Assembly (NCBI RefSeq): GCF_021347895.1
Contig: NC_067123.1
Coordinates: 39,791,571 to 39,855,570 of the forward strand
Direction: 5' to 3'
Origin: Acanthochromis polyacanthus
Lineage: Eukaryota > Chordata > Actinopteri > Pomacentridae
DNA: 64,000 nucleotides
Part shown: positions 21,319-34,462 of the stretch, one piece after another
How the letters are laid out: each line of letters starts with the position of its first letter
Position numbering within the stretch: the first letter of the stretch is position 1
Made by a program: the position numbers and the translations under genes
The notes under the pieces: generated by a model
Seen by the model: only the letters and a program-made list of their open reading frames with translations
What the model was told of the DNA's origin: nothing
Database searches by the model: none

Positions 21319-23182
21319 AGTTCTCAGAATAATGGCTGCGGTTCTGCCTGCTGAGCTTTGAAAGGAAGAGAAAACGAGTGAAGAGGAGAACGGGGAGGGA
21401 GGGAGCGCTGTACCAAAGCTGGATTAATTACAAGTGCACTAATTGCAAATTTGTCTGGTAATACTATGCGGAAAGTTAAAGCATACAAGGAATATTAAGA
21501 AGACGTTCAGTTTAAAGCCTCCACAGCCTTCGCCGTTCAGAAATTCATTTTCGGTTTTCTTTCAACTGAGTTTCTGAACTGAATACTGCAAGAAACTTGA
21601 AGCTGGCTGGAAAACAGCAGTAGTGTCTCAGACTGACCAGAATGGATAATCGTTAAAAAAAAGCTATTTCTAACAGTTTATGTCAACTCTAGTGTCAAGA
21701 TGGAGAGGGTTGGTGTGCACCACTGGGTATATAGAAACACAAGGAGGTTTGGGAACAATATCCTTGGTGCTGTTGAATGTTAGACAACTAAAATCCTTGA
21801 TTAATGTTGAGGGAAGGTGGTAGCAGTGGTCATTTTTCTGGAAAAGTCAATCCAGTCTCATGTTTCAAGAAAGACAGCGAGAAGGAAAGAGTGAGCAGGA
21901 GGTCACATATGAAAAAAAGGAACCGTGTGCATGTGTCTCCCCGTCCTCCTGCATGTGATATTGTGTGTTTGGCTGTGTGCTTGTTACGCCTCCATACCCC
22001 TCTTTCATGGTTGAGTGGCCCCATCAGCCCCTGGCGACCCACAGACTGATACAGTGGGCTGCTTTGCCCTGTGACTCACTCTGTGTGCGTGTGTGAGTGT
22101 AAATACATGAGTACATGTGTGGGCAGCATGGGGATTCGTCCCACCTGCCAGCACTAACCAATCGCACACAAACACATACAGGGGCCTTCTGTTTGCACCC
22201 AAAGATACATGACTGGCCGATTGTTTGTTCTTGACAATTTAAGTGTAACAGTAATTCCACTTGCTGTAATTTGGTTTTCATTTATTGCTGTTGGCTCAAT
22301 AGCGCCCTCTCTGGAGCTGTAGTGTGTTACCGGTGTTGGTGCCACACTGTCAGTACTTAAAAGGGTGCATGAGGTAGTTTGTGGAGCACAGCAGGGGCTC
22401 ATAAATGGCTGTTTTCTTGATGTCCTCTTGTTTATTTCATGAGTGTATGTACACTATGATCTATCCAGATGTTGACTGAAGTGTGTTGTTATATTTAATG
22501 TTTTTGTTTGCTTAAATATGTATTTGAGGAGGCATGAGCTAGCTACCTAGCTAGCATTAGCCTAATGAACGTGCTGCTCCCTTTTTAGTGTGCCTGAGTC
22601 CACTTATCAGAGGTTTTTCTTACATTTACCAGATACATACTGTGTTTTATTAGCTTGTTTTAATATTGTATAATTGTGTGAATTCACTGCCAGTTCCTGA
22701 GAGGCCTGAGGTTTTCTTACATTTACCAGAATAAACGCCACAAAGGAAACGTCTCAGCCTTCTGAATTCTTTAAGTAAAAAAATTACACAAGTCAGAGGG
22801 TTTTGAACCAACTAGTAAATGTGCATGGTTACATAAGAAACATTCTGAAGTTTGATTGGCTGATTGCAGAGCAGACAAATAATCAAGTTCTATCTGAATG
22901 TAAAAAAAAAAAAAAAAAAAAGAAGGTGGCTAATGCTTGATTTTGATATTGAGTATTAACATAAAGATCAGATTTCCACCTAGCAGTGACCAAATGTTGA
23001 TGAGATGAGAATGATGCTGGGTGGGACTTTATGGTTTTCCAACAGCCAGGCATTTTTACAACACCTAACCTTCACCATTTCACATGTTATCTTAACACCA
23101 TGATGATGATGATGGCACGCAAAACGGCTACAACGCACAGACACGACACACGAGATGTGCCCGAAGCAGCGAGCTATTTATA
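21319..23182. other. No supported feature; poly-A at 22902-22921
   Basis: Non-coding DNA. The A-run of about 20 at 22902-22921 could mark the end of an old retroposed copy, but nothing recognisable precedes it. Confidence 0.45.
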
Positions 23183-23790
23183 CAGCGCCTATAAACAGTA
23201 TTCACAGCACGTGGAAATATTCTTCTCTCATAGCTTTTCAACACTAAATGTTGGTCAATTTAATTTGGCCTTTTTTTTTTAGAATTGGGAATATACATCA
23301 ACAGATTTTCATTTTGAATGAAACAGCTGATTTCAAAAGTGCTCACCCCCTTTAAAGCGACTCACTTAATTCTACTCAGATGCAGCCTACTTGTGCCAGA
23401 ACGTACACAATTAGTAAAAGAGAATTCACATGAAGCAACATTGCAAGTCACTAAATGTCTCCTGCAGTATAGTTCAATAGATCATTGTGGCCACCAAGAC
23501 ACCTATGACTCATCAGAAGGAGTTACCAGAGACTGTGCATACTACAGCAAATGTTGCCTGTTAACGAAAGAGACATCGTTGAAAAAAATGCTTATCAAAT
23601 TCAACCAGAGTTCACCAGAAGGCATATGGGAGACTCTTAAGTCCATGAGAAGAAAATGATTTGGTCTGATGGCACCAAACACTGCACATCATCATAAACA
23701 CACCACCCACACAGCAAAGCATGGTGGTGGCAGCATCATGGTGTGGGGGTGCTTCAGAGCAGTAGGCCCAGAGATAAAAAAGAAATGGTA
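23183..23790 (+). mobile_element. Tc1-like transposon, 5' half (decayed)
   Basis: After a TA (23181-23182) the element opens CAGCGCCTATAAACAGTATT, the start of the terminal repeat of an abundant fish Tc1 family. Terminal-region text continues to GTGCTCACCCCC near 23340. Transposase pieces follow: TGGGAGACTCTTAAG near 23630, then in one plus frame [18 protein letters not shown] at 23718-23771, the core before the second catalytic aspartate. Stops and frameshifts are frequent. The 3' half, including QQD, PIE and the right terminus, is absent. Confidence 0.85.
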
Positions 23791-23976
23791 GAAGGTCTGC
23801 ACTTACACAACTCATTTCTAGCGGTCCTCATTCACACACTTTCACCTGACAGGCCTACTTCTACTCAGCTAATCAATCTAACATCGTTGGTGTCCCTTTC
23901 TCAACAACAGACCGCACATCATACCATCATCGCCTTATTTGTACAACAGACAAGCATTAAGTAAGAGCCTACTCAC

Positions 23977-24300
23977 CATGGAACCGCTGATCAATCCATC
24001 CGACGCAAGTCATAATATTCCCCCAGTAAAACTTCTCTCCAAAGCCGCCAGCCCTCCATGATGCGCATTCCTCGATCTCCACGCTCAACAAACGAGGTCC
24101 GACTACTTTCAGCCGTCACATCCACCTCTGGACAGCTCTCCATGACGCACGCGGCGCGCGTCTTCACGGGAATCCTCCAAAACCACACGGAGAGACCGGA
24201 TCGTTGAAGTCTGCAGAACGCGCTGAGAAGCACAACAAAAGAAAGTTGCTTCTGCGGATTTTGGCGTCCTCTCCAGCCGTAGCAAACTCCGAGCCTCCTA
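23977..24300 (-). other. Candidate first exon ending in ATG|GTGAGT (minus strand)
   Basis: On the minus strand the region reads to ...GCGGTTCCATG with GTGAGTAGGC following (23971-23976), a strong consensus donor. The ATG would be the last codon of the exon, in phase 0, with a weak context (TTCC before ATG). Several ATGs lie upstream, one opening an 80-codon frame that stops before the donor, so a non-coding exon or a transcript with uORFs is equally possible. CpG-rich text (GACGCGCGCCGCGTGCG) around 24145-24170 supports a promoter-proximal exon. Its gene cannot be named because no downstream coding exon is recognisable. Confidence 0.4.
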
Positions 24301-24360
24301 CACTTCCGGCATTCTCACCTGAGCCATCCACCTCAAGGATCGTCACCCGTGACGTCACAG
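24301..24360 (-). promoter_or_regulatory. Candidate TATA-less promoter with ETS and CRE motifs
   Basis: 24301-24309 on the minus strand gives CCGGAAGTG, a consensus ETS site. 24350-24357 is the full palindromic CRE, TGACGTCA. Both sit just upstream of the candidate minus-strand exon at 23977-24300. No TATA box is present at the expected position. The combination of CpG richness, ETS and CRE is typical of housekeeping-type vertebrate promoters. Confidence 0.45.
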
Positions 24361-24429
24361 CGCCCCCTCCTGCAGGGCCACCAGCATCTTCAGCATCCTC
24401 TGAATACTTAGAAATGCTTTTAATAGGAA

Positions 24430-27400
24430 CTGCATGCAGCCCCATAATATTGCATTATTTTCAGAACTTTTATTGTAAATCTCAATAAACTGAGCTGAAA
24501 AAACAAAACTAAATGTCAGCAGGACAGCTGTGGTTAAGGTCTTTTCACAGTTATCCGACGGGAACGAAAGATTAGAATAATCTTAAATAATAATAAATGG
24601 TTGGTGACAAAATGCAAACATCAAATCATATTTTCTTTCCAACCATCCACCAACCCAACCTCCAAATCCCATCTGTCTCTCATGGTCGGTAAAGGACACG
24701 CTCTGAAGTGTGGAATCATCCAATGTAGACATATATACTCAGGTGTCTACATTAATTTGAAATAGAGACCATCAATAGGCCAAGAATATGCAGGATTTTA
24801 CTTCACTCAAAGGTCAGACATTGATAAATAATGAACATATGCAGAGATAGGATGACACCCAGTTGCAGTGGGAAGCACCATGAGGAAAGATCTATGGCGT
24901 CTTTTAAAATGTGCATGCCCGGGTCTATATATCACCATCCTTTCAAGTGCAGCAAGAGCCTGATGCGATGTGACATCTGCCATGTGGTCTCTGTGGGGTA
25001 CAGAGTCGATGGTAATCACATCCTTCACTACATGTTGACTCTTCACAGTCGCTGGCCTACATTCTCACATGTTTCAATAGGATCTGCCTTCAGAAAAAAA
25101 AAAGGAAAAAACACGAGTTCAGCCTCAAAATGGGTCGTCTGTCCCCTACCTCAGGTGGGCTCTCATCTTTCAGCTTTACAGGCCGAGCAATCTGCCTCCA
25201 TAAGTCCCATCCCCAGGAGAAAATTCTAAACTTCTTATCCTGGGCTGGAAATGTTTGTGAGCTGGAGGGGAAAGTGTTTTATCGTCTACACGGCTCAGGC
25301 TATGTGGAAAGTGATGCATGTAGTAAAAGTGTTTTTTCACCAGTAATTTGTTGGTATCTTTGCACTTGTGCCAGCAAACAAACAGAAAAATTTCTGTAAA
25401 GATTGCCATTTATTTTCAGGGATGATTGCTGCAATATCACGTTAGAGGCCCGATTTAATTGCATTTACACACTGGGGTCCCTTTAGAAAACATAAGACTG
25501 CTTGTCATCACTGTAATATTGATACTCTGGTTGATTCTCCTTTGCCAAAAGTGTCATTTTGGTCACCTTGAGGAAGCTGAAGACTCCCTTTGGTGAAAAT
25601 CCAGACTGTGGTGTTCTGTTGACACATATTCAGACGTCCAGGGTTTCACATGTAACAAACCCCAGGAACCAACCCTGTCAACTTCACGTGTGGTAATTTG
25701 AAAGCTAAAGCAGGCTGGCAGCTCTGCCATGAAGACATGTGGAAAACATTTTTGACAGTTGGTGGCTTCACTCTGTAAGGGGGGCTAATATCCACAGAAA
25801 TGAGCCCACAAATGGCCTGTTTAGCTTTTTCATTTCCCTAAGGAAGCTACAGTGTCGTTTATTTTTAGCCGTGTTTCGTCATTTGTGATGTGTCACGAGT
25901 ATGTTTCTTGTCAATGTGTCTTTGTCAGTTATGTTAGTGCTTCAGTATTTCCCCTTTTCGGCCAATCAGTCATAGAAAAGACAGTGCCAACCCAGAAAAT
26001 GGAGAAGATTCAAATATACAGTCAAAAGTGTTGTAGTTTTAACCCTAATCATGACATTATTTCTAACCTTAACCAGGTAATTTAGGTCCTTGACGTCAGC
26101 CAAGCCTTTAGCAAAGTGTGACATTTCCTCAGTCTTACCAGGAAGCAAATAAACAATAAAGAATAAAGTCTGAGACTGATTGTGTCTTGTCTATCATAAA
26201 TCCTGGTTCTCTGGGAGAAAGTCTGGTTTATGCCTCCATCCTCCCCTCCAATGGCCAGAATCAGATTTTGTTTCTTTTCCAAACTGGCGATCTTTCCTTT
26301 GACGTCACAAGTGACAAATTCTGATTATTATACACAGTGGTCTGTAGTTAGACAAAATAAATTAAATTCATTTAAAACTCAACGCCAAAATGAGAAAAAA
26401 AAAACTAATGTTGGGTGAGGGTATCTTCCTGTGACTGATTACTTAAAGTGAAACTTGGCTTCCCAGCACTAATTCTTCTATTAGACTCCAGAACAGCAGA
26501 GAGTTGAGGAACCTTCTGCCATTTATGGTGAAATACGTGACTCATAATCACAAACATAGTAATAGCGAGGGAGCACATGGCCTAGTTAACCGGTTATTCC
26601 AGAGTCAGGCCAACTGGTCCTGAGTCAAACTGCCTTCTGCTGCTGCACAGATCAGGGAAAAAATAACTACGGATGCAGCAGTCAGACTTTGCTGCACTTT
26701 TCTTCACAGCTGCTTCAAAGTATCTGTGTAGAAAATAACTCACATTTAGTCCTCGTGAAGAGCTGTCTGCAAGCAATTCTGCAAACTGGGGGACTGAAAT
26801 TGAAGTGAGAAGCAACTGCTGGAAAGTTGGGGTCTAAAGTACGAACAAATAGCGTTGTCCTCAAGCTGTGTTCAGTTTTATTCCTTCCTTGTTGTTTCTG
26901 GAGGCGCATTTCTTCCAGCGTCTATACAACCAATATACAGTGAAGCTGTGAATCAATTGATAGTATCTTTATGTGGCTGAAAGTTCAAAATGTTCAGGAC
27001 CAAAGGCTGCTGCAGTGCTGATGAACAGCAGACGGAGGAATGTGTTCACTGCCTTTATTTACTCGTAGATGGAAACAGTGCAAGATTCAGGCATGAAAGG
27101 GGGATAAAGAGAATTATTTAGCCTCTGGCATGCATTTTATTGTGCAATAGTTTCAAATCTATTGGGATTTCTAAAGAAAATGTGACTCTACTGCATATTC
27201 CGTTGTTTCCCAAAACACCACTAACGGTCACTGACGGCTTGAAAATCGTAGCACTTATCCACACTTTAGACTTGTTTTTCCAGTTTCATCACCGGAGTGA
27301 AAGCGTCCGTAATGTAAAATGCCTCCTGAGGCTTTGTGTTGTACAGTTAAAGAAAAGGTTTCCACTGAGAGAAACAGTAAATACCACCGGATCAATACTA

Positions 27401-28867
27401 ATATCCCATCAGAGAGGCAGAAGTCTCTTTTAAAAGACAAAGGTATAATCAATAATTATACAAAAGGGTAGAGTTCAGGAGGGGCGGTTCAGTGTGGAAA
27501 TCTTTAAAGGGCTATTCGGAATCAATATGTCCCCGATTTAATCCTAAGAAAAACTGAAATGTAACATGAGTGATTTAAAACATCAGCATTTTAGGAAGTA
27601 GTGAGGCAGGATGGTGAAGACAGGTATTGGTTTAATTGCTAATACGTGTCTGGTGATCAAATTTAAAAGGATATTTGAGTGTAAAATCCATATCTTGACT
27701 GTCTTTTTTGTTTTATCTGAAAGCAAATATGTGTTGTATTTAAGTGCTTTTTAATCTGAACCTGTAATTTACTCAGACATTAGGAAATGCTCATTGATGT
27801 ACTAAACTTTTTGGAACTAGTTTCTGACCTGCACATTCACAAATCCCTTTTCTCAGGAGATGCCACATCTAAAACACAATGCAATCCTCTCTGGCCTGCT
27901 TCAAGTGTATCTGCTTGTTTTTCCCTCGCTGTCTTGCAGTAAATTGGTAGCTGTGTCTGTCCGTCTAGTGGAACTGGGAGCACCTGGGCCCAACGCTCCT
28001 TCAACCCCCAATAGAGGCTATTTCTGTGAGTTCCATTTGGTTTCTTTGTTCTCATCTTTTCTCCAGCATCCAACCACCACATTTCTCAGAGTTCACATAC
28101 ACTTATTTGTGAATTCACAACACGGTTCAGTTCAAAGACCCGTAGGCCAGGCACAAACAGAAGCCCCAATGTTCCCCCTCAGCCTTGAACCCTTACATGT
28201 GAAGTGACATCATTGAACATGTGAAGGCTCCAAACACGGTGCGGGGAACGGAACGGCACTAAAATTAGATTGTCTGTACAGATCCATTTCTGTGGGCAGT
28301 GGAGCGAGTGAAGATGATATTTCAGACAATATGTAGTTTGTTCCATCTTCCAAGTTTGTTTCTTGTCCAGCCATGTCACCATATCAGAACACAACAAACA
28401 AGGACTGCACATATAAAAGAGTACAGATTATACAGCAGTCCAATCAATGCAGTTTTTTAAAGTAAAGTAACATATGTGCAGATATAAAACCTAGAATGAG
28501 CTAGAAGATAATAAGAACAGCAGATGGACGCTGTTTGGCCAGAATGAACCGAGGTGATGGATGGCAAAGGGTGCCACTTAATAAAATAAACAAACAGAAC
28601 CAAAAGAGGACTTCTTCTTCTTGAAGCTTGAGTATATCTAAACTACTCGCAAACAAAATGTAACTACACTAACCAAACAGAAAAACAAAAGAAGCATCGC
28701 TCTCAAGGATTTACTAACAGAAAAGGTTTTAACTGTCATTTTGTCCCTAACGAAGCCCTCCTTCCTCAAAATGAAACCTGCGTCTCAGCTAGATCCTTTA
28801 CGAAAGAAAAACACATTCAAGAGACACATGGATGAGCTGAACACATCATAAAAGCTGCCACAGGATC
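24430..28867. other. No supported feature (4.4 kb)
   Basis: I read both strands and found only chance open frames (largest 132 codons at 24831-25229, without motifs). I saw no terminal repeats, microsatellites or LINE tails that I could support. Confidence 0.5.
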
Positions 28868-29350
28868 CATAGACTGTATATAAAGATGGACGTAGCATCT
28901 GGCTCCAAAACTGAAGCCCACCTGCAAGTGTCAAAAACTTGCAATATCACGCCGTCCACTAGGGTTGGCTCCAAAAAACTTTTTCTCCATAGACCCCAAT
29001 TCATTTTTGGAGAAAATCAAATTTGATAGACTGATGTTCTACAGCTCAGGATTTTTTCCCGTTAGTTTTCATGGTCAAAATGAGAGATCAGGTGGCCGAT
29101 CTTAAAATAAATCAATACTGAATTTTAAATAAATCATTAAAGTTGGCAGAGCCAGGGGGCGTGGCTATATTTGATTGACAGTCCCATTGACTGGTCCTGC
29201 CCCTAGTTGCTCTCTGGTCCAGCCTGTTTGATGACGCTTTTTACGTCACTGGCTACAAAAAATCCAAAATGGCGACCAGGAAGTAGCAAAATCCGGGCTT
29301 CATTTTCTCGGCATTGAAACCAACGGGTGACGTCACGGTTAGTTCACGCC
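28868..29350 (+). repeat. Dispersed teleost repeat with CATAGACTGTATATAAAG terminus
   Basis: It starts CATAGACTGTATATAAAGAT and contains GGCTCCAAAACTGAAGCCCA, GGGGGCGTGGCTATATTTG, ATGGCGACCAGGAAGTAG and ACCAACGGGTGACGTCACGG. I recognise the start as the terminus of a repeat common in fish, whose other end normally mirrors it. Here that mirror end is missing, so the copy is truncated at about 29350. Confidence 0.55.
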
Positions 29351-32300
29351 TGCACAGGATGCAGGATTGACGGTTATTTTAAAGCCAGGAGTGGGGCTTG
29401 ATTGGAGGCCGTCGGCTCTGGAGAGAGGTAGGCGGGACATTGAAGCCATGGACGACGAAGGGGTCAGTCGGCGTGCAAGAACAGGTGTACAAGGCTGAAC
29501 ACAATGAGAGGTTGTTGCCACAAAATGGGAGAAATGGTGCAATCATATGGGCTGTAGCAATGAAATAAAAAAAATAGTAAAAAATGAAAACAGTGATATA
29601 GTGTCTATTTGATGTTTTAAGAACGCGAGACAGTAGGGTAACTGATGGTGAACATTTGCAGAAATATAATGACTTTAAGTAAAAGGTGCAGTTGAATATA
29701 CACGTTCAGAAGATGCATGTTAAAGAAGATGCAAAATATGTTGAAAGTTCCAGATTCTGAAAATGTAGCAGTGAGTAAATAGCTGACAGGCACATCAGAC
29801 AGATACAGGCCTTCTATGTGTTCTGTTCAGGCGTGTTCATCCGCTGTATTTGTGTTTAGTTACAGTATGAACTGTGGGTTATGCCTCTGAGCGAAGTCTG
29901 GTCCTGGCTGCACTGTCGTACAAAACAAATCATTCGAACGTTGAGCTTTTCCACTTTCTGACAAACACACTAAATGGATTAATGAAAAAAAATCTGCAGA
30001 TTAACTGCTGATAAAAATAATTAGCCGCAGCTTTATCGCCTTAAAGCCAGCGCTAAACAAAACGCCTCATGTGAAAGAAAGGCAATGGGAGAGCCTGCAA
30101 CCACTTCTGAATCCAAATCAACCTGCTGTTCAGATGGATAACGGCTCCTCGACCGGCAGGCTGGAAGCTTGTGCGCATCAGCAGCATCAGCAGCAGCAGC
30201 TCGATCAGCAGTGAACACCAGCTTCTGCTTAACACAGCTCGTAAAAACCTCCCAGCGGACACGGAAACCTACTACTTCTGCCTGAGGCATCCTGTAAGAG
30301 CTCCACTGTGGAGTAAGTGAAGTAAAACTCCCCTGGCACTCAAATGCTGAAGGGAGAAGTGGGCACTGATCCACAGAAGTAACTCTGTCCCTTATTTTTA
30401 ATTGTTAAAAGGTTTTAAAACTGTGTCAAACAGTGCTGTCATTACGAATGTTTGGTTTGCACATAAACCATTAGTGAAAAATGGGGTGAAGCTGTTAATT
30501 GATTTAATAAGAAGAGAAACAGTGAAAGTCGACAGGGAGGAAGAAGGCTGCATAGCAAGTACAGCAAGCAGAGTCCTTATAGATCCTCTCTCTGCTCCTC
30601 CTTTCATCCTACTGTGTTTGTCTTATTCCTTTGGGATCCCTCTCGCCCCCTCTTTCTCGCCCCTCACTCTATTTTTAGCTCGCTGCCAGGGAAATCCAAT
30701 ACGCTAGCGTAGCTATATATAGCTAGCTGTACATTGATCTACACATGTGAGCAATAACACTGAAATGAGGGATTTCTACATCAATGGACTGCAGACTTGC
30801 ACCGCTGTAAAGAGGGATAGGAAGCTCCTTCAGGGTCCTGCATGCTGATTTGAAGGATCTCATTAAAAATGCTCAAATATCTCATATCTAAAGCGTGCTT
30901 TATTCTTTCTTTACTGCTTTAAAAGAGTGTAAGGGTTAAGCAAATAGTTACTTTTTGGTCAAATACCAAAAGAACCAATTGTCTTTACACTCAGTTAAAT
31001 ATTCAATTTTGTGAAAATATCTGGTTGGATGCTTATTTCATTATCACACATATCATTAATCTCTGTGTTAGTCACACTTTCCATTAGTCATTATATTATG
31101 CACGGGTGGATTCTAAGGCGTCCACAACACAATTAAGCTCTAATCTAAAATGCTGTTGCCTAAGTCATTTTTAGATCATCTCCTGTCTGTTGGTTTATTC
31201 CCTGGTCTATTTATTTAGTCATACACCGCATTTCATGTCATATCCACTCATCCGTCTTGCAATGCACCATTTAAAGGACAAATATGAACAGCATGAGAAT
31301 GCTTCTGCCACAAAAGGTAAATATTTCAACATAACACTGCAGAGGCACAGAGAAAAGACTCAGGAATAGAGTAAGACTCTTCTAATTACTGGTAATTATG
31401 AACATTTGTGTACAAATGTGGCATCACTGACATTTCTAGGCCGCTTCCACATGATTCTATGGACTTCCTTTTGTGGTGCTTAGATAATTAATTGGCACAT
31501 GCAAAACAAAAATACGACAGCGCCATAATGCCACTTTAACATTTGTATAAGCTGCGTAAATGTCAAATGACTCAAGTGCGTGTTGATATTTGCATGTGTT
31601 CATGCAAGGATGTAATGGGCCTGCATACATGCTGCTCTCCATTTGTGTGTGTGTGTGCATGCGTTTACATTGGTGTTTATGTGTGCATGTGTTTGACTGC
31701 CTGCACGTGGCATTAACATGCACCCTGGGTGATCTGACTGTATTCAAGTGGAACACGGTGATTTATGTCGTTACGTTAAGCCCCCCCAAGTCTTGTCGAG
31801 TCTATGTTTTGTTTCTCAGAAGCCTTTAAGAAAAGTCTGCATTCAACTGTGGATTTCATGTGGTGCTGCTAAAGAGCCTCATTGAAAGGCTCTCTTGATG
31901 AGAACAGTCAAACCTGTTACACAAAAAAACAGATGATTTTGTGGCAGCAAGGTTCCTGATCATGTACAAATTGGTTTATCTGCCTCCTTTAATTCTATGA
32001 ATTTCTCTTCATGTGTTTCCTGAATGTTAGTAAACAGCTGGCCAAGAACTTTCAAGGTCCCATACCGTGAAATTCCATTTTTTGTGTGTTTTTTAAAATT
32101 TGGAGGTGTAAAATAAAAGCTGTGAGAATAGAGGAACTGAGGAAACAATTGTCATCTAGCTCAAGCTTTGTACACTCCTGCCACTTCACTACCCACAGCT
32201 TCCAGATGAGGTTGAAGCCTGGATTGCTTTTATTTATTATGGCAATGTCAACATAACAGCAGGAAAGTTCTTAGTGTTAGCATGCTGTGTGGCTAACGGT

Positions 32301-33469
32301 GTCATTTGTACCATTATCTGTGATTATGTGCTCACAGGTCGGAGCTCTGTGGAAACTGTAAACCTGAGGGAAACTTTAAAAGCCACTTGAACCCATAGCA
32401 TGTTGCGCTTCAATGCATCCTCGACATCTATTTACTTCTCTCCTGCTCCCTGTGCTCGCATCAGCTGCATTTTATACAGTCCAACTACTGATTTTACAAC
32501 GTCGTCTGACAACCAAACTATGGAAGTTAGAGGCCATAGAAAGTCTGAGTGACACTCATTCATGTTTGTGTCGACTGACCTGATCATCTCTTCCTCTCCA
32601 CGCTGTTAATCACGGACACAGAGAGAGTCTTCTTCCTGAATGGGGCATAAACAGTGAGCTTCATTTAAAGCTACAGACGTTAAAACAGCTCATATGGAAT
32701 AATGGTAAAACCAGGAGTTAAATGAATGATGATTGTGGCTTTTTGAGCTGAAAAACTGAGACACATTTTAGGGACAAGTCAGAGTTTTGCCAATTTCTCA
32801 ACAAGGGGCAAAAATGTGGGACATTTAACCAATGACATTTTTATGTTTTTGAACTGGTGTTCTGTGAAAGGTGCTGATTATAACAGACCACCAAACAACT
32901 TAGCCTCTCTTGAATCTTTTTAACCTTTTTATACTCACTGCTGGGATTATACTGCACATTTACCCATTGGTTCAGTCTCAGGTCGGCTTTTCCAGCTTAA
33001 GAACTTTGACAAATCCACTGTAAGCAACCGGTTCAACACCACAAAGCGGACCAACAAAGTGAAGAAAATTAAAAACTTAGTGCCTAAAAACGCAAATTCT
33101 TCAGATTAGAGTTGAAGTATGGTACTCATTTTCTACTGAATGTTTAATCTGACTTACTGGGAGATAATGAACACAGGTGAGGCATGAGAAAATACACATC
33201 ACCACAGCAACTCTACTGAAACACACAGTAAGCGAGTCGTGCTTCCCTCCTCAATTGCAAAGATAAAAATAGAAGCTGGTGTCTGACACTACATATGCAG
33301 AAGAAGAATGATGTATTGTAAATGGTAGTAAACCTGGCTGGAACCTCCCCACCCTCTGCATCTGTGAAAGCTTGTTTTGAATACTTTGGAAGTCATTATG
33401 TGGTTGCTGTGACAACGGTGATTTCAGCGAAATTCCACCAGGAAAATAACATTTGGTTGGAGGAGGTGA
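29351..33469. other. No supported gene (4.1 kb)
   Basis: Non-coding. Small items are interrupted CAG units at 30176-30200, the palindrome TAGCTATATATAGCTA at 30711-30726, and a short (TG)n at 31644-31657. Open frames (up to 113 codons) show no family signature. Confidence 0.5.
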
Positions 33470-33970
33470 AGGATGGAGGGAAGGGAGCAGGGAGGGAGAG
33501 ATTACAGAAATGGCATTTAAATTAGAGGAAAAGTCTGACAGTGAGCGAAGGAGGTGTTGGTGTGATTAGGAGAGGGAAGGGAAAAGATGAAATGGAGGAA
33601 AACAGGTGGGGAGAAGTAGAAAACGAGTGGATGGAGATGAAGGGGTGGAAGAAAGAGACAACAAATAAAGATGAAGAAACAATGAGGGAGTGAAAGGGAA
33701 GAGGGGATAAAAGAAGAAATAGAAAGGAAAAGGAAGGACGAGAACGGAGGCGAATAAGGGAAGGAAGGAGACAAATAAGGAGACTAATAAGAAATTAGGG
33801 AGAGGAATGCAAGGAAGGAATGACAATGTAATGGAGGAAGAAAGTCAGTGAAAGATTAACATATGAAAGAAAGGAAGCAGGGGTGATGCAAGGACAAGAG
33901 GAGGCTGATGAGGAGCAGTTGGAGAGGAAAGAAAGAGCAGCGGGAAGGGAAAGGAAAAATGTTCAACAAA
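33470..33970 (+). repeat. Polypurine tract (~500 bp)
   Basis: Long A/G-dominated text (GGAGGGAAGGGAGCAGGGAG at the start, GGAAGGGAAAGGAAAAATG at the end). The two minus-strand frames of 85-86 codons over it are serine/proline/phenylalanine artefacts. Confidence 0.75.
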
Positions 33971-34462
33971 ACACTGAGATGAGAACATGAACCGAATACG
34001 TAAGACATACAGACAGATTAATTAAGTTTATTAGCCATGACTCAGGTTGTCTGACAGATGGAGGCGAACTGGGAGGACGATGTACGAAGGGACTTGGGTG
34101 AAGGAGGAACAGCAAAAAATATTGATTTTTTGCAAAGTCATTGTCAAGCTGCCTTTAAGCGTGATGCTTATGTTTTGAAAATGTGATGATGACAAATGTT
34201 TTCCTTTTGGCACTTTAAAATGATAAAAAATGAACCTCTCTACTGTTCATTTAAACACTAAAAACTTTACATATGTCGTAAAATAATCTAATTTCAACCC
34301 AAACCATGATGTTTTCCTGAACCTAACCAGACAGTTTTTGCGTAAGCTTCCCTAAGCCTTAAACATGTATGTAGAGTTGTGAAAGTGTCAACACAAGTGT
34401 GATATTTTCCGATACCTTTCTAAAGACCTGGTGAAAAGTGAAAGTAAACAACAGGTGAAAAC

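Noticed and set aside
24831..25229. 132-codon frame as a gene
   Set aside because: No motifs. It overlaps antisense frames equally well and has no supporting context.
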